Origin: Fratercula arctica
Lineage: Eukaryota; Chordata; Aves; Charadriiformes; Alcidae
DNA length: 64,000 nucleotides
NCBI GenBank assembly: GCA_947846985.1
Contig: CANTUZ010000001.1
Location: 3,286,001 to 3,350,000 of the forward strand
Direction: 5' to 3'
In this document: positions 37,501-49,559 of the stretch, in pieces
Position numbering within the stretch: the first letter of the stretch is position 1
Layout of the letters: every line of letters begins with the position of its first letter
Notes under the pieces: generated by a model
What the model was told of the DNA's origin: nothing
What the model saw: only the letters and a program-made list of their open reading frames with translations
The model's database searches: none
Position numbers and translations under genes: made by a program

Positions 37501-39907
37501 ACGGCATTGCCACACGTTGGCTGAGATGCAGTAACTGTCCCAGTGCACATTCTCCATGCAAGGCAAGCAGAAGTTGGACACTTCTGCATGGTAAGTTGAG
37601 TTGATGTGAATGACCTCACATTTGGCTGCCATGGATTACCTTGCATTTGATAACCCTATTAAACTGCTCTGTTGTGCTGTGGACTTAACCAGGGGTATTT
37701 ATGGAGACTTGTTGGGTTTTGAGTGTTGCCACGTGTCTTACCAAAGGAAGATTTTTCTGAGCCACGATTTTCATCACACAAAGGTGAGCTGGCAAGTCAG
37801 TCAGATGTATGTATATCTCACAAACTATTTCCAATGTCTGCACTGGCAAAAGTCTTTCTTGCTTCCTCAGGGCATGGTTCCTCTAAATCCACAACGATTT
37901 CCCCTGTAGTGACAAAAAAAAAAGAGGGTTGTGCTCCCATCTAGCCTTGAAGTCCAGTTGCGCAGCCTGGTTTCTATCGCCACACACAGCTTGGGGTTGC
38001 CAGCAGACTGCCTGGTCTACGGCACATGGCATTTGGCCTTCAGCCTCCTCTGGGTCCTGTGTGATGCCCCATGGCCCTAGTTCATAGTAATTATTGGAGG
38101 AGGGATGGGGGGGTTCAGTGCAAAGTGTCTGAAATATTAAGTGGGCTGCAGTGCAGCCTGCCAGATTAATGTTTTTATAGTAAGAAACTGAGGGTAGGTG
38201 TTATGAGCTCTGAGATGTGGCATAAAGACTTGTGGGGGTGTTTGAAGGTGCAAAGCCTGCCGGGACAGCATTGAAGGACTGCGCAGGGCAGAGGGAGCCA
38301 AAAGCGGTGCAGTCTCATCAGCAACACCTACTCTACTAAATAAAGCCGACCGGAGCTGGTTCACTGGCCCCGAGGCCAAGTGTCACAGCATGGCTTGTGT
38401 CCAAACACCTCGTCTCTCCTCTGCCTGAGACCAGAGTTTGGGAGTGAGCTAACAGCGAAGCAGTGTGGACAACTGGTTCTCCAAGACTTGCGCTTGCACC
38501 CTGGACCTCTCTTATTTATCAGTGAAGATGTCCCCTGAGATCCCAGGAATGATTTCAAGGTTCTTCAAAGCAGCTCCTCTATGGCTTAGAAGCAACAAGA
38601 ACCTACTTATGGGGACTGCTAAGGACTTCAGATTGTATTTTATAATACAAACTGAAATCAGATAGTTGCCCAGTTCTCCTTCATCAAATACAACAGCAGC
38701 AGCATTGTCCATCTTCAGGGGCAAGGACAGTACAGAAGAGAAGACCACCATGTCTTCTGGTCCCTTTCCATAAGCCATTCACACAGGCAACACCACTACT
38801 AAACAAGGCTGTTATTAAAAAGTGTAATTTCCCATGGGAGTAGCAGACTTAACACTACCCAGACGATGAGAAAACAGTCACTGTTCTCCTGCCACTAAAA
38901 TGAAGTGGGCCCACTTTCTTGGGAGGTACGTGTCTGTCTCTCATTACTGTCATGTATGAATGATCCTCAGGCTGACAGGAAAGTAAAAAACCTTATCTTG
39001 CAGATAGGGGAAAAAAAGGGAAAGACAGATGAAATACCATAAGAAAACGTCACACCAAAAATCTATGTCTTTCATGTCAACCATGTCCACAACAGTGACA
39101 AGGGTCACCTTGTTAAAGAAACTCAAACTTTGTACCACGTAACTCAATAGTTTCGTACAACATCATAACACACCAGTTATATCTTCTCAGCATCTTCCTG
39201 CATATGTGATGCAAAAGTTGGCTAATCCATCCCAAATGTCCCAGCTGGTTTATGACCAAATACACATTAGCCTGGCTAGCAATCACTCAGAAAGAGGCTT
39301 GTTAGGCAGCTCTTTGCCATTAATTTTTTTTTGCTTAGACATTAAACAGCCTCGTCCACCTCGATCATAAAATGTCTTCCTAACCCTGCAGACTGTTAAA
39401 AAGTGTGCCTGCAGACATTTACTGTCACATCTGGAAAAGCCCGCGCTATCATAATGATTTCAATACAGATTTCATCAGAAGACACATGGAAATTAAGCTG
39501 GATTCACCAAATCCCTTGCAGGCTGTTCCACGCTAAGCACATAAGAGCTGACTCCCTCTGTTTCAGGGTCTGCACAAGCTGGTGGTGCTCAGTGTGGTTT
39601 GCAGGTGAGTTTCCAGGACTCCTGTTTGATCAAGCCGCCAGGCTAGAGTTAGGCAACTTTCCCTATTCCCGTGATCCTGTCCCCAACTCTGGCTCTGCAC
39701 ATTTTGGATTCCTGAATGCCCCTGGGATGCTGGTGCATGATTCCTTCTCTGATACTTGCTAGCATGATGAAGTCGGATTTCTTTCTCTTGAAAGAAACCT
39801 TTGTAGAAATCCCAGGCTGGACTATGACCTATTTAACAAGTGTCTTAGGCCAGGATACAGTCCTGATGTTTGTTGCAGAGCTCATTGGGACTGGTTGCTC
39901 CCTACTT
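34553..39907. other. Intergenic sequence, no gene recognised
   Basis: This is unique-looking sequence over 5.3 kb. A-rich low complexity is at 35736-35768, and a 13-bp tandem duplication (ttggatcattgt) is near 35620-35644. Open frames up to 131 codons carry no recognisable motif. Confidence 0.45.
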
Positions 39908-40497
39908 ATAGAATCACAGAATCATAGAATTGCCTAGGTTGGAAGAGACCTTTCAGATCATCGAGTCCAACCATCAATCCAACACTGAGAAAAACCATAA
40001 TTAAACCATATCTCTAAGCACCACGTCTACCCGGCTTTTAAATACCTCCAGGGGTGGTGACTCCAGCACTTCCCTGGGCAGCCTGGTCCAATGCTTGACA
40101 ACCCTTTCAGTGAAGAAATTTTTCCTAATATCCATCCTAAACCTCCCCTGGCACAACTTGATGCTGTTTTCTCTTGTCCTATGGCCTGTTCCTTGGGAGA
40201 AGAGACCGACCCCCCCTGCCTACACCCTCCTTTCAGGGAGCTGTAGAGAGCGAGAAGGTCTCCCCTCAGCCTCCTTTTCTCCAGGCTGAACACCCCCAGC
40301 TCCCTCAGACGCTCCTCACAAGGCTTGTGCTCCAGACCCCTCACCAGCTCCGTTGCCCTTCTCTGGACACGCTCCAGCACCTCAATGGCTTTCTTGGAGT
40401 GAGGGGCTCAAAACTGGACACAGCACTCGAGGTGGGGCCTCACCAGCGCCCAGTACAGGGGCACGATCACTTCCCTAGTCCTACTCACCACACTATC
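39908..40497 (-). repeat. CR1 LINE 3' end
   Basis: The plus strand opens with the inverted octamers atagaatcacagaatcatag. Read in reverse the fragment encodes [40 protein letters not shown] and the distinctive [15 protein letters not shown]. That last string is shared (with V for A) by the copy at 5075-6014, so the two belong to one subfamily. The ORF2 end carries frameshifts and a stop, so the copy is inactive. Confidence 0.93.
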
Positions 40498-43400
40498 TAT
40501 GAGCTGCCTACTAACTCATTCTCTTTTTTTCTTGTCATCTCCACTCTGTGGTGTGGTGTAAAGGCTGCAGTGAGTTGCTCATGGTCTGCTATAATGACAG
40601 GGTTTAATGGGGGCTCCAGAAACTCACTGCTGCACATCTTGTGGGTTGCTCCACTGCCAACTGTGTCTGGAGAAGAGTAGACCCAGAAAAGTCCATGGCC
40701 TGTGGTTGCCCTGCTCCAGATGATGGAGAACAGATAATCTGGAAGATGGTCATGCACTTTGCAATGCTATCTTCACCACCAATGGAGGTGGCAGCATGAT
40801 ATTTTCCTTGTAAATGTATCAGTCCCCTCCTGGGGCTGGAACCCTGTAGATCTGGGGACTTTGCCTACAGAAAGGCTGCTTCCATGTAGATAAATGAATA
40901 CAATGTGAAATTTTGCAAAACATAGACACAGAGAAACATTTCTTCCCAAAAAGAAAGAACCCTCTAATGTCACAAATCCGAGTATTGGAAACCTTGCTGA
41001 GAAAAAGTCTTTTCTCTTGGTGAACATAGACAGGTTTTTACTCCCAAGTTTGATTTTCAGCCAGGAAGGACAAAAGTCCTTTTCATGAAACTCTAAAAAA
41101 CTGGGAAAGAAATACAAAATTTACAAATTCCTTTCAATGCTCCTCCTTATTTTACCATCATTACTGGAAACCCACTGGACCTGAAACCTTTCTGGCTTGA
41201 AAACCAATCAGGTGACATTTTAAAATACAGCCTTGAGAAGCAATCAGTGACTTCATTCCCTTCTTTTCCCTGATTGTTGCACTTTCTTTTCTCCCAGCCC
41301 TCTGCCTTTCAGCCCACCCTTAAACCCACTACCTGCCTTTTCGTGCACACAAAGGACCCAGACTTCCAGCTTGTTTCTACAACCAGGTCACAATTGACTA
41401 CATATGCTTAAAAAATACCCACACAGGCTGTGCAAGGAACTGCGTCTTGAGCCAACCCACACTCCTAATTCTCTTTGCAGATCCTTTCCCTGGGATGCAA
41501 AGCAATGATGAAGTGAGTGTCAATGCCCCCATACACACTCTTTTGCACCCTCTTTGCAGGCCAGTCAGGCTGCAGGCTGTGAGCTGGGCCAAGAAAAGAT
41601 CTGTACCTCTTAATCTCCCTTCTCCTGGTGGAGAGCTTGGCTGGGTCTTGGAGAAGAGGGCACGTTTCTCCATCCCACTTTAGAAGAAGTTACAACATTT
41701 GCTTGCCAGGGAAGAAGAAAGCCACAGTACAAGGATCCCATCTGTTTTCCATCTTGACATGAAGCCAGAAAAGCCAACTGGTTATTCATTTCCCCAGATG
41801 CTTGTGGAGCTCATCTCCTCACCCTCCTATCCATCCACTAGGAATGTAAGGGGCTGGATACTGGTGAGGTTTGGTGGTGCCATGAAGATCTTGTGTGCTG
41901 GTTCACCAGTCCCCTGCCTAATTTTTTGAGACAGGGATGCCTCTGCTTCCCCTGCAGACCTCATCTTGTGATACCTGAAGATGTCTCCATGGCCTCAGGG
42001 ATGATGCTAAGGCCTCCAGCTGAGGCAGAGACCTCCATGACCCAGGTGAACCTCATGCAATGAAACTTTCAGGAGTTTGTTCTTGAACCCCTGGTGCTCA
42101 AAGCTGGGAAACCAGGGAAGCTATCCACTCCTGAAGCATTTTGGGATCAATCTCTGGTCCTTGTTGTGTGCTCCTCTCTCTGAGCAGCATATGAAGTGGT
42201 CTCATAAAAGAGTAAGAAGTATAATAGAGGTACACAGATTTCCTGCCACACCTGAGAGGAGAGGAAAAGAGCAGTTTTCTGCTAGTCTTTCCAGGTTAGC
42301 TGTCCTATTCTCCTGTCCCATTGGGAGATATGGAAGGAAGGGGGTTTTGTGACCTTTCTTAGTGCCACCAGGGTGATACATGCTTGTTTTACTCCACAAG
42401 ACCATTTGGCTGGGCAGTCTTTCTAGCTACATCTCACATACATGCAGGCTGAGTCCAAATCATTGTTCCCAGCCTGCCATGGGGGATCAGGGCTTGCCAG
42501 TATCTCCATCCTCTCTGCCCATCTGCAAAGGACTATGGAGAAAAAGCAGTAGCTCTTCAGAACCAGAAGGCAGTAAGGGACCCAGCACTTCTTTCTCAGT
42601 CTCCTCCCTCACCCTCCAATTTATTAAGCAAGAAGGTAAATAAACAAATCTAAACTTGATCTGGTATCACTGGTGAGGATGATGTGATTCATTTCTTATG
42701 GTTGAGAGCTTGGCATTTTTTACATGACAAAGGCTATGTCTCTTTCTCCTGGACCTTCACCATGTTGTGGCTCAGGAGCACTATTCGAACTCTCTCCTTT
42801 GGGTATGAAATCTCCTGGGAGGCAGTGGGACAAGAAAAATAAGCAAATGTGGCCCAGCCCTACCTTGGCTATCCACAGTGAAGGAAGCCTGGATGGTCAT
42901 CGCAGTGACTGCTCCTCCTTGCAGTCACAAAGCTGCAAGGGCTCATTTCTGTGGAGGGATAAAAAAAGAGATCTACAACCTATGTGTTGCTTGACTACTG
43001 GCTATATCTATAGCAGGATTCCATCTTATGCCTCTATTTTGCATCTTTGAGGACTATTAGGGTGATAGTTACGTAAAAATGAGAGGATGTCCTGGAAGGG
43101 CATCCAGGAGGGATGAAGAGGGATCTCTTTCAGTCCAAGAACCTTCTCTTGTAGAAGGCAGACTGGGGACACCAAATGAAGCTGTTAGGAACTAGGTTCA
43201 CAACAAACCAGGGGGTTAGCTCTTCAGCTGACAGAGAAGTGGACTGCAAGACTCTCTTCTGGGATATGAGAAGGTGACAGGAGAGCAAGAAGAGAATGTG
43301 CAATTTCAGGAGAGGAAAACCAAAGGGTTACGGAATGCTTTAAGCGTCCAAGGCTATGTCTGTATTAAAGAGCCAGCTAGAGCAAGAGCAATGGCACCAG

Positions 43401-45570
43401 CTTTTTTCCATGATCATCCAGACTGATTAAATCTTAGCTTAGTCCCCACCGTGTCCAAAGCGCACACCAGCTAGCGAGTCCAGACAACAACCAGGCATGG
43501 TCATCCTCACAAAGGGCAAGCATCATTGACAAAACTCAGTAAGGGTGAAGTCATCTGTTTGGGGGATAAAAAACATCTGATTGCAAGTTCTGCTGTGCCA
43601 CTTGCCCCGGACAGCCAGAGAACAGGCTCCAGCCTGGTTTATTTACTAGTCAAACGCAGCCAAAGATGCAGGTATCTAGAGACTCCATGCAGGCGCCTGA
43701 GTCCAAGAAAGAAGTGTGATTTCCAACACGTCTCTCCCTTTGGCAGTGCCTGTTGGCTGGGCTGAGACATTCCCCCATGAAGCACTTCAGGCTGCTGTGA
43801 TGCTGAGATGCCAGTGGTCCTCATTTAGGCATGTCCATCTGGCCATACCCTGTCTGCTAGCAGGGCTATGTCTCTACTAGATCCTTCCCCATTCCTCTGA
43901 TCCAGGGAATTTTAAAAAACAAGTACTATGCAAGCTGGGATGGGTACCAGAAGGAGCATGGCACCCATGGCGGGAACACAATGTTCCATTAGTACCTTGC
44001 ACCTTCCATGAGTAGCAGACCTGTTCTGGTTGAAACAGTTTATCTGATAGGGTTTCTGCAAGTGAGAATAATGTGGTCCATCTGGTAGCTCCAGAGTTGG
44101 GATTTAAGCCCAGCAGCTTGGTCAAAGTCCAAACAGAAAGTTCAGCCGTAGCTGGGACACCATATTTAAAGGTGTCCCAGGCTCTCAAGCACACTCTTAT
44201 GAAATCCCAGCTATAACGGAGCACAAAGGAGAGGAGAAAAATGAATTGGTGTTTCATAGAGAAACGCCTTTCTTTGACTTATTATGCCCATAGATTTAGC
44301 ACATTTCAAAGGAAATTTAGCCAGAATAGAGATGGGAATTCAGCTCCAAGAATTTGTGACTATTATCACTAAATTAATTTACCTAGCTCTACAAGGAGTA
44401 CAGTTAACTTCGTTTGTTCTCCTAAGTATACCAAGTGTAATTGATCATTTAGGAAACTAATGCTGAACTACCCTGGCAGCGTGCTACCTTTATCAGAGAA
44501 GTTCTGGGCTATTTCACACAAGGATGAAACAGGTCCCAGTGCCAATTTCTAATCACTGATAGAGGGAGTCCAGCTTTGCAACAGAGTTGGCTTATCTAGC
44601 CAGATGGGATATCATCCGCCTTTGATGCTCTTGAAACCTCAGTCCCCTGCCAAAATTTGCTGGCACTGGCCACTGAGTGCAGAAGGCATCTGAAAGGACA
44701 GAGGATGGCCATAAAGACATTTGTGAAGGCATTAGAAGAATATCCCAAAAGACTTATATCCTTAACAAATTAGGGCCCAAACTGCAGTCCCTCCAGCTTA
44801 CCAGAACTTGCCACCTCTCACACAGCTATCACCTCTGACAGACAAACTCTGGCCAAGTTTGCTAGGTGATTTAAGACACTGCCATTCCCAAGTGTTCATT
44901 CCTTTCCTAACCTTTGGCCAGGCATAGCTAACCCTGTGAGAGGAGCAGAAGATGTTCACTAGGTTCTCAGATGCCCCTAATCAGAGGTCCACACATTTTT
45001 TGTCACTCTTTAAATTCATTTGCCCCAGGAACAGATCTGTCAGTCTTTCTGAGAAAATGAAATTCCTTTCCAAAACAGCACAAATGCTGCTTCCCATTTG
45101 CCCTCACACTGCACTGTCCTTCCCTTCCATCGCCCTGGTGGGTGGACACCTATTCCCACCTCCTTCCCTCCTGAGCATCCAACCTGTGGGCCGCATCCAT
45201 CCCAGCTCCAGATCCCTCTGGAGGGCCCTTAGATCCCCAAAAAGCACTGTGGGCTCCAGCAAGGCTTGTGAGCTGTCAATACCTCGTACGGGATATTCAG
45301 CACCTCAGCTTCAAGCGACTTGCCCATGATGTAAGAGGGAGCTTAGACCATTATCACCCAGCTCCCGGCCTGTTCTGCAACGACAAGTCCATCTTTCCTC
45401 TTGTTTAATCATGCAAATAACATGGGAATATAAAGGATATGAAAAAAATATGGCATAAAATACAACTGTATTTTTACAAAATGTTGTTGTAGCTAATATA
45501 ATACACAGTCCAATGCACTTTACAAGGCAGGCCCTCTAAAACCTGCTACCAAACATCAGAACTCATATGT
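40498..45570. other. Intergenic sequence, no gene recognised
   Basis: This is about 5 kb without a recognisable exon or repeat. The longest open frames (126 codons minus at 43877-44257; 125 plus at 44952-45329) show no domain, signal or paralogy. An octamer motif atgcaaat lies at 45411-45418, close to the AT-rich sequence before the hairpin. Confidence 0.45.
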
Positions 45571-45611
45571 TCAGCTGGTATAAATCATTGCTGCTGATTT
45601 ACACCAGCTGA
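45571..45611. repeat. Near-perfect 17-bp-stem hairpin from an old interspersed repeat
   Basis: The left arm cagctggtataaatca and the right arm tgatttacaccagctg pair at 15 of 16 positions around a 7-base loop (ttgctgc), with one more t-a pair outside. The arms resemble the gctggtgtaaatca / tgatttacaccagc words that recur in amniote genomes. A related, more decayed copy is at 51961-52023. No transcript is implied by the sequence alone. Confidence 0.6.
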
Positions 45612-45710
45612 GAACCAGGTCACAATTGCCTAATTAAATAGCTTCTCTTTGAGCAAAGGGCTATACTTTTTAAAAGTGTAACTGTGAATTACTTTATATA
45701 GCCCATCGTT

Positions 45711-45846
45711 GGAAAGAGAAAGAGCACGAGAAAGAAAGTGAGAAAGAAAACAAAATAGAGAGAAAGAGCAAGAGAGAGCAGAAGAAAGAAAAAGAAAGGA
45801 AAGGGAAAGAAAGAAGGAAAGAGAAAGAAAAAGAGAAAGAAGGAAT
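45711..45846 (+). repeat. Polypurine (GA-rich) tract
   Basis: Over about 135 bp the plus strand is almost entirely A and G, built on GAAA/GAGA/AAGG motifs. Positions 45780-45845 form an uninterrupted 66-base purine run. It is an imperfect microsatellite with potential to form triplex (H-) DNA. Confidence 0.9.
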
Positions 45847-48352
45847 AATTTGTTTATATTTATTTTGGGAGCTCAGTTCCTTTCATTGGGAAAGAATGGG
45901 GCAGTTTGGGAAGCCCAGACTAAATCACTCACAATGATAACAGGGTGATACCGAGAGCAGTAAAACTAATTTATTGGGCTGAGTTTATCTGATTCCAGGG
46001 AAAGTGAGTACTGCTGAGTGCAGCTCTGACTGTGCTTGTGTCTGACAAGACACACAGTTCAGATGCAAAATTACATTAAGCAGATGTAGCCCATTAAGAA
46101 GCCGAGTCTGAAAATGTACTTTACCCTGTCAAGGCAAATCCTAGTTGAAAACTTTGGGCCTTTACAAAAAAAAAAAAACAACTTCAAAAAGATGTTCTAT
46201 TTTGGGTTTTATTGCTTTAATCTTTTTTGTGTCAGTCCTAGTTACAGGGTGATGATAAATATAAACCCACCTCCGTTGGATTTCTAACATAACATAACTC
46301 CATTACCTAGCCCCTGCTACGGCGGTGAAAAGTCCCTCAGCATTCAACCCAGCAGAACCCGTCCTGGATTCAATTATAATCCAGAATTAGGTGAGGCTGG
46401 CCGGTTCTCAGAAGCAAACCAGGTAAAACACAAATCAGATGTTCCTACCCCAGACCAGGCCAAGAGGCAGAAGGATGCAACAAGTTCATCCCTTCCTCGC
46501 ACCCATCCGTCATGAAGACTGTGCTGGGTTAGCTCTGATGGAGGTGTCTCCATCGCTGCCACCTGAAGCTGCGTGAGAGGATTCTCACCCTGGGTGACTT
46601 CTCTGCATGAGAGCACCTGAAAAAACGTGGGATGTGGTGCGGAAGGAAAACTTGGATGGGATTCGAGATCTGTGGAGTTTCACTTGGTTGTGCTAGAAGA
46701 GAGTGGGAGTTTTATTTAATAAAAATTTTGGTGAATTCTCAGACTCAATTCCTTTATATCTGATCCTATTTATATACCCACATTGGTTGTTAAGCTGGGA
46801 AAGAACAGTTGGTCTGGACTAAAAAAGGACAAAATATACAATAATGTATTTATTAGTCACTGAGGCACTCAAGTCTCACTATTGCATTTAGGTCCCTAAA
46901 AGGCACTTTGGAGCATCTTCCCCGTGAGTGCTGATTTTTTTTGCTTTGGGGCATTTCAGCTCATTCTCCATGATTCCCCCATTCTCATATATTTCATCCG
47001 GTACACACATCATTGAGGGAAGTGTTCAAAAGCACCAGCAGGATATCAGCAACAAGAAAGAAGGTCAATCTCATTAGACTGGCCAAGATCATTTTTAGGA
47101 GAAAGAGGATGACGTTGAAAGGATCATCAGTGGGTTTCTATGCAGAAAGATCTCTCAGCTAATCTAAGTCTCCTAAAGGTAAGACAGGGCACTGAGGCTA
47201 TTAACCAGACTACACAGAGTAATGGAAAATATTTTGCAAGGAGAAATCCTCTACCAGTAATTCAGCGTTCATGTAAAACACAGTTACTGCATGGAATTCA
47301 TTTTGCTCTTTGAAGTTTCTTTGTTTACATTTTATTATCTGGAATAGCCTCTCTAATGGTTGGGAAAAAATTTGCTTTGTACCAGAGCAATTAACAATAA
47401 GAGTCAAGTTCAGGGGCCTTGACTCTGACATTTGATTGCAACCGCAAAGTGGACAGTGCACTTGAATGGTTTGATTTTCTTTATAAACTCCACAAAAGTC
47501 AACTTTTTTAGTTTCCTTGGAATTATGTGCAAATCCCAAGATGGAAATGTTCCCTCTAATGGAGAGAAGAGGAAAAGGTAAGTCTAACCAGCTACATTTA
47601 AATGTTTACAATGCTTGATTTCACCCATTGAGTTTCATTGTTTTATTTGGAAGTGTCTTTAAGCAATTTATGTAAAATAATAGATGCCAGCTGTAACCAT
47701 TTTGGGCATAGGAGTCATACAGGATCATGCTCCAATGCTAATAGTCCAGCTACGCTTAACAACTAATTAGCTTGGTTTATAACAAGACCAAACATCAAAA
47801 CAGAAGGACCTCTATGACAAGCATCAGGCTAAGGATAAATCTCATCCGACCTCTGACATCTGCTCAGTGGATGTCTACATGAAAAGGGTCACGCTAACTC
47901 CCAGTGGACACAATTCATCTTATCCTCATCCCTTCTTTGGAGGCACGCCAAGTTTCTAGCACTCGAGAAATATCTTTATCGACAGCGCAGGGAGCTGAGG
48001 ACAGCTTGCTCCACGACCTGTGCAATGTCAGAAGGGGTGAATTCCTCCTGGGGGAATTAATTCAACAACTTGGGACTGTTCACTAAGGTCGCCTTTAACT
48101 CAGAAGCCCCTCTTGGTAATTTGGGGCTGTAAGGACCGGATCTGGAGGTCTGACCTGGCCCGTGTGTGTCAGTGGTAATTATGAATCAGGATCAGCCCCA
48201 CTGCTTTGCAGAGCTCATTTATGAGTGTCGCCCAGTTTGTTGGTCCATGGCAGTCCTGGAAGAACCCTTGGCATCAGTGTTATGGAGGGAAGAAAGCGTC
48301 CTTGAGACCTTTCATCACCAGATGCAGGGGTGCAATTCAACTGCTTAAATGT
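45847..48352. other. Intergenic sequence, no gene recognised
   Basis: This is unique-looking AT-moderate sequence. A minus-strand open frame of 109 codons at 47210-47539 contains a CPLCGC string and several cysteines, but matches no family I know and lacks context for a gene. A short A-rich tract is at about 46166-46178. Confidence 0.45.
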
Positions 48353-48438
48353 CATAGATTCATAGAATGGTTTGGGTTGGAAGGGACCTTAAAGATCATC
48401 TAGATCCAACCCCCCCTGTCATGGGCAGGGACACCCAT
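48353..48438 (-). repeat. CR1 LINE, very short 3' terminal fragment
   Basis: The plus strand begins catagattcatagaatggt, the inverted CR1 terminal octamers. It continues with the conserved 3' UTR start (gttggaagggaccttaaaga) and stops after gggcagggacaccc. Only about 85 bp of the tail was inserted or survives, an extreme 5' truncation. Confidence 0.9.
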
Positions 48439-49173
48439 CAATACTATTTTAAATGCCCTTGGGTGTCCCCTTGATGTTCCTTTTCCAAGCCCTGATGGTC
48501 AGGGGTCTCCTGCAGGGCCAAGGTCAAGGCAAAGCCTTGAACTGCACCACATGCTTCACTGCTGAGAGGAGCCCTGCATCCAGGGGAGGAAGAGTTATGT
48601 GCGGGGTCAGGGTGAGCTGGGGAGTTGCAGCTGCCTTAAATCAGCCAACTCTTTGCAACTGTCAGCTTGAAGCTTTTACGTGGTGCCGAGGGCTGCTCCT
48701 CAAGTGTGGATATACATCTCCCACTTTCCCCAGACGCAAAGATACTTCCAGCTCGCACCCCTCGCGGCTTGCACGCTGCCTGCAGCAGGGAAGGAAGCAC
48801 CTGCAGAGGTGAGCACCAAGGTGGTATTTTAATCTGTCCGAGCCAGATGAGGAGAACAGCCCTGGATGGAGCGGGAGCTTAGAAAAAGAAAACAGTTTTC
48901 CTGCCTGAGCCTGGCCCTGGCCAACATGTGCAGCACTTTGTAAAATTAATTGCGTATTGAGCAGGTAGCAGGGTGGAAAGTAGCTGCAGGTGGTGCACGT
49001 AAAAATGTATCTGCACCCAGCAGAGAAAGATCTGGATTCTCCCTTGCATGATCAGCCCCCCGGACCTGGCGGGGGGGGATTTGATGTGAGATATGCCCAC
49101 CAGTTGGTTTTCTTTGGTGATGCAGTTGCTGCTATCAATGATTTTTTTATATAATGACCCAGATGATAGCATC
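48439..49173. other. Intergenic sequence, no feature seen
   Basis: No repeat or exon was recognised. A G8-type run is near 49071. The 119-codon plus-strand open frame starting at 48453 partly overlaps CR1-derived sequence and has no domain. Confidence 0.45.
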
Positions 49174-49559
49174 TCACCCTAAATTTCAAGCTATTTAGGA
49201 TAACCCTAATTGTCTGAAACTCTAGGGATGTGTGACAGCTCAACTTTAGCCTCCTCGAAGATTGGCTGCTTTCTTAAAATTCATACTGAATTTCAGAGAA
49301 AAGAGAGGTTTTAAATCCATCATTATTTAGGATAATCCTAAATCGCTTGAAATTTAGGATGAAATGCTATAATCTGGGATAATCCTAAATATCTTGAAAT
49401 TTAGGATGAGAAACAATGGGGAAGGAAGGAAGCCCCGTAGAATGATGGATTTAAAGCCTCTCTTTCCTCTGAAATTCAGTATGAATTTTGAGAGTGATCC
49501 TTGAGGATGTTGGAGTTGAGTTATCGCACACCCCTAGAGCTTCAGACAAACGTGGGTTT
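49174..49559. repeat. Nested foldback (inverted-repeat) element of unknown family
   Basis: Two arms of about 120 bp, 49202-49324 and 49441-49559, are reverse complements of each other. The inner 49 bp match at 47 positions (49276-49324 against 49441-49489). The outer stretch 49212-49260 matches at about 38 of 49, with most differences being transitions. Between the arms lie two direct copies of a 32-bp unit (49331-49362 and 49378-49409, 30 of 32 identical, 47-bp period). An inverted copy of the same unit flanks the left arm at 49174-49205 (28 of 32). Each unit holds the palindrome atttaggat/aatcctaaat. There is no open frame, and I saw no target-site duplication. It could be a non-autonomous DNA transposon (foldback/MITE type) or a local inverted duplication. 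Confidence 0.85.

Noticed and set aside
47210..47539. Minus-strand 109-codon frame with CPLCGC and other cysteines
   Set aside because: It is tempting as a small secreted or zinc-binding protein, but there is no signal peptide, no paired metal-binding pattern and no family resemblance. It is best treated as chance.
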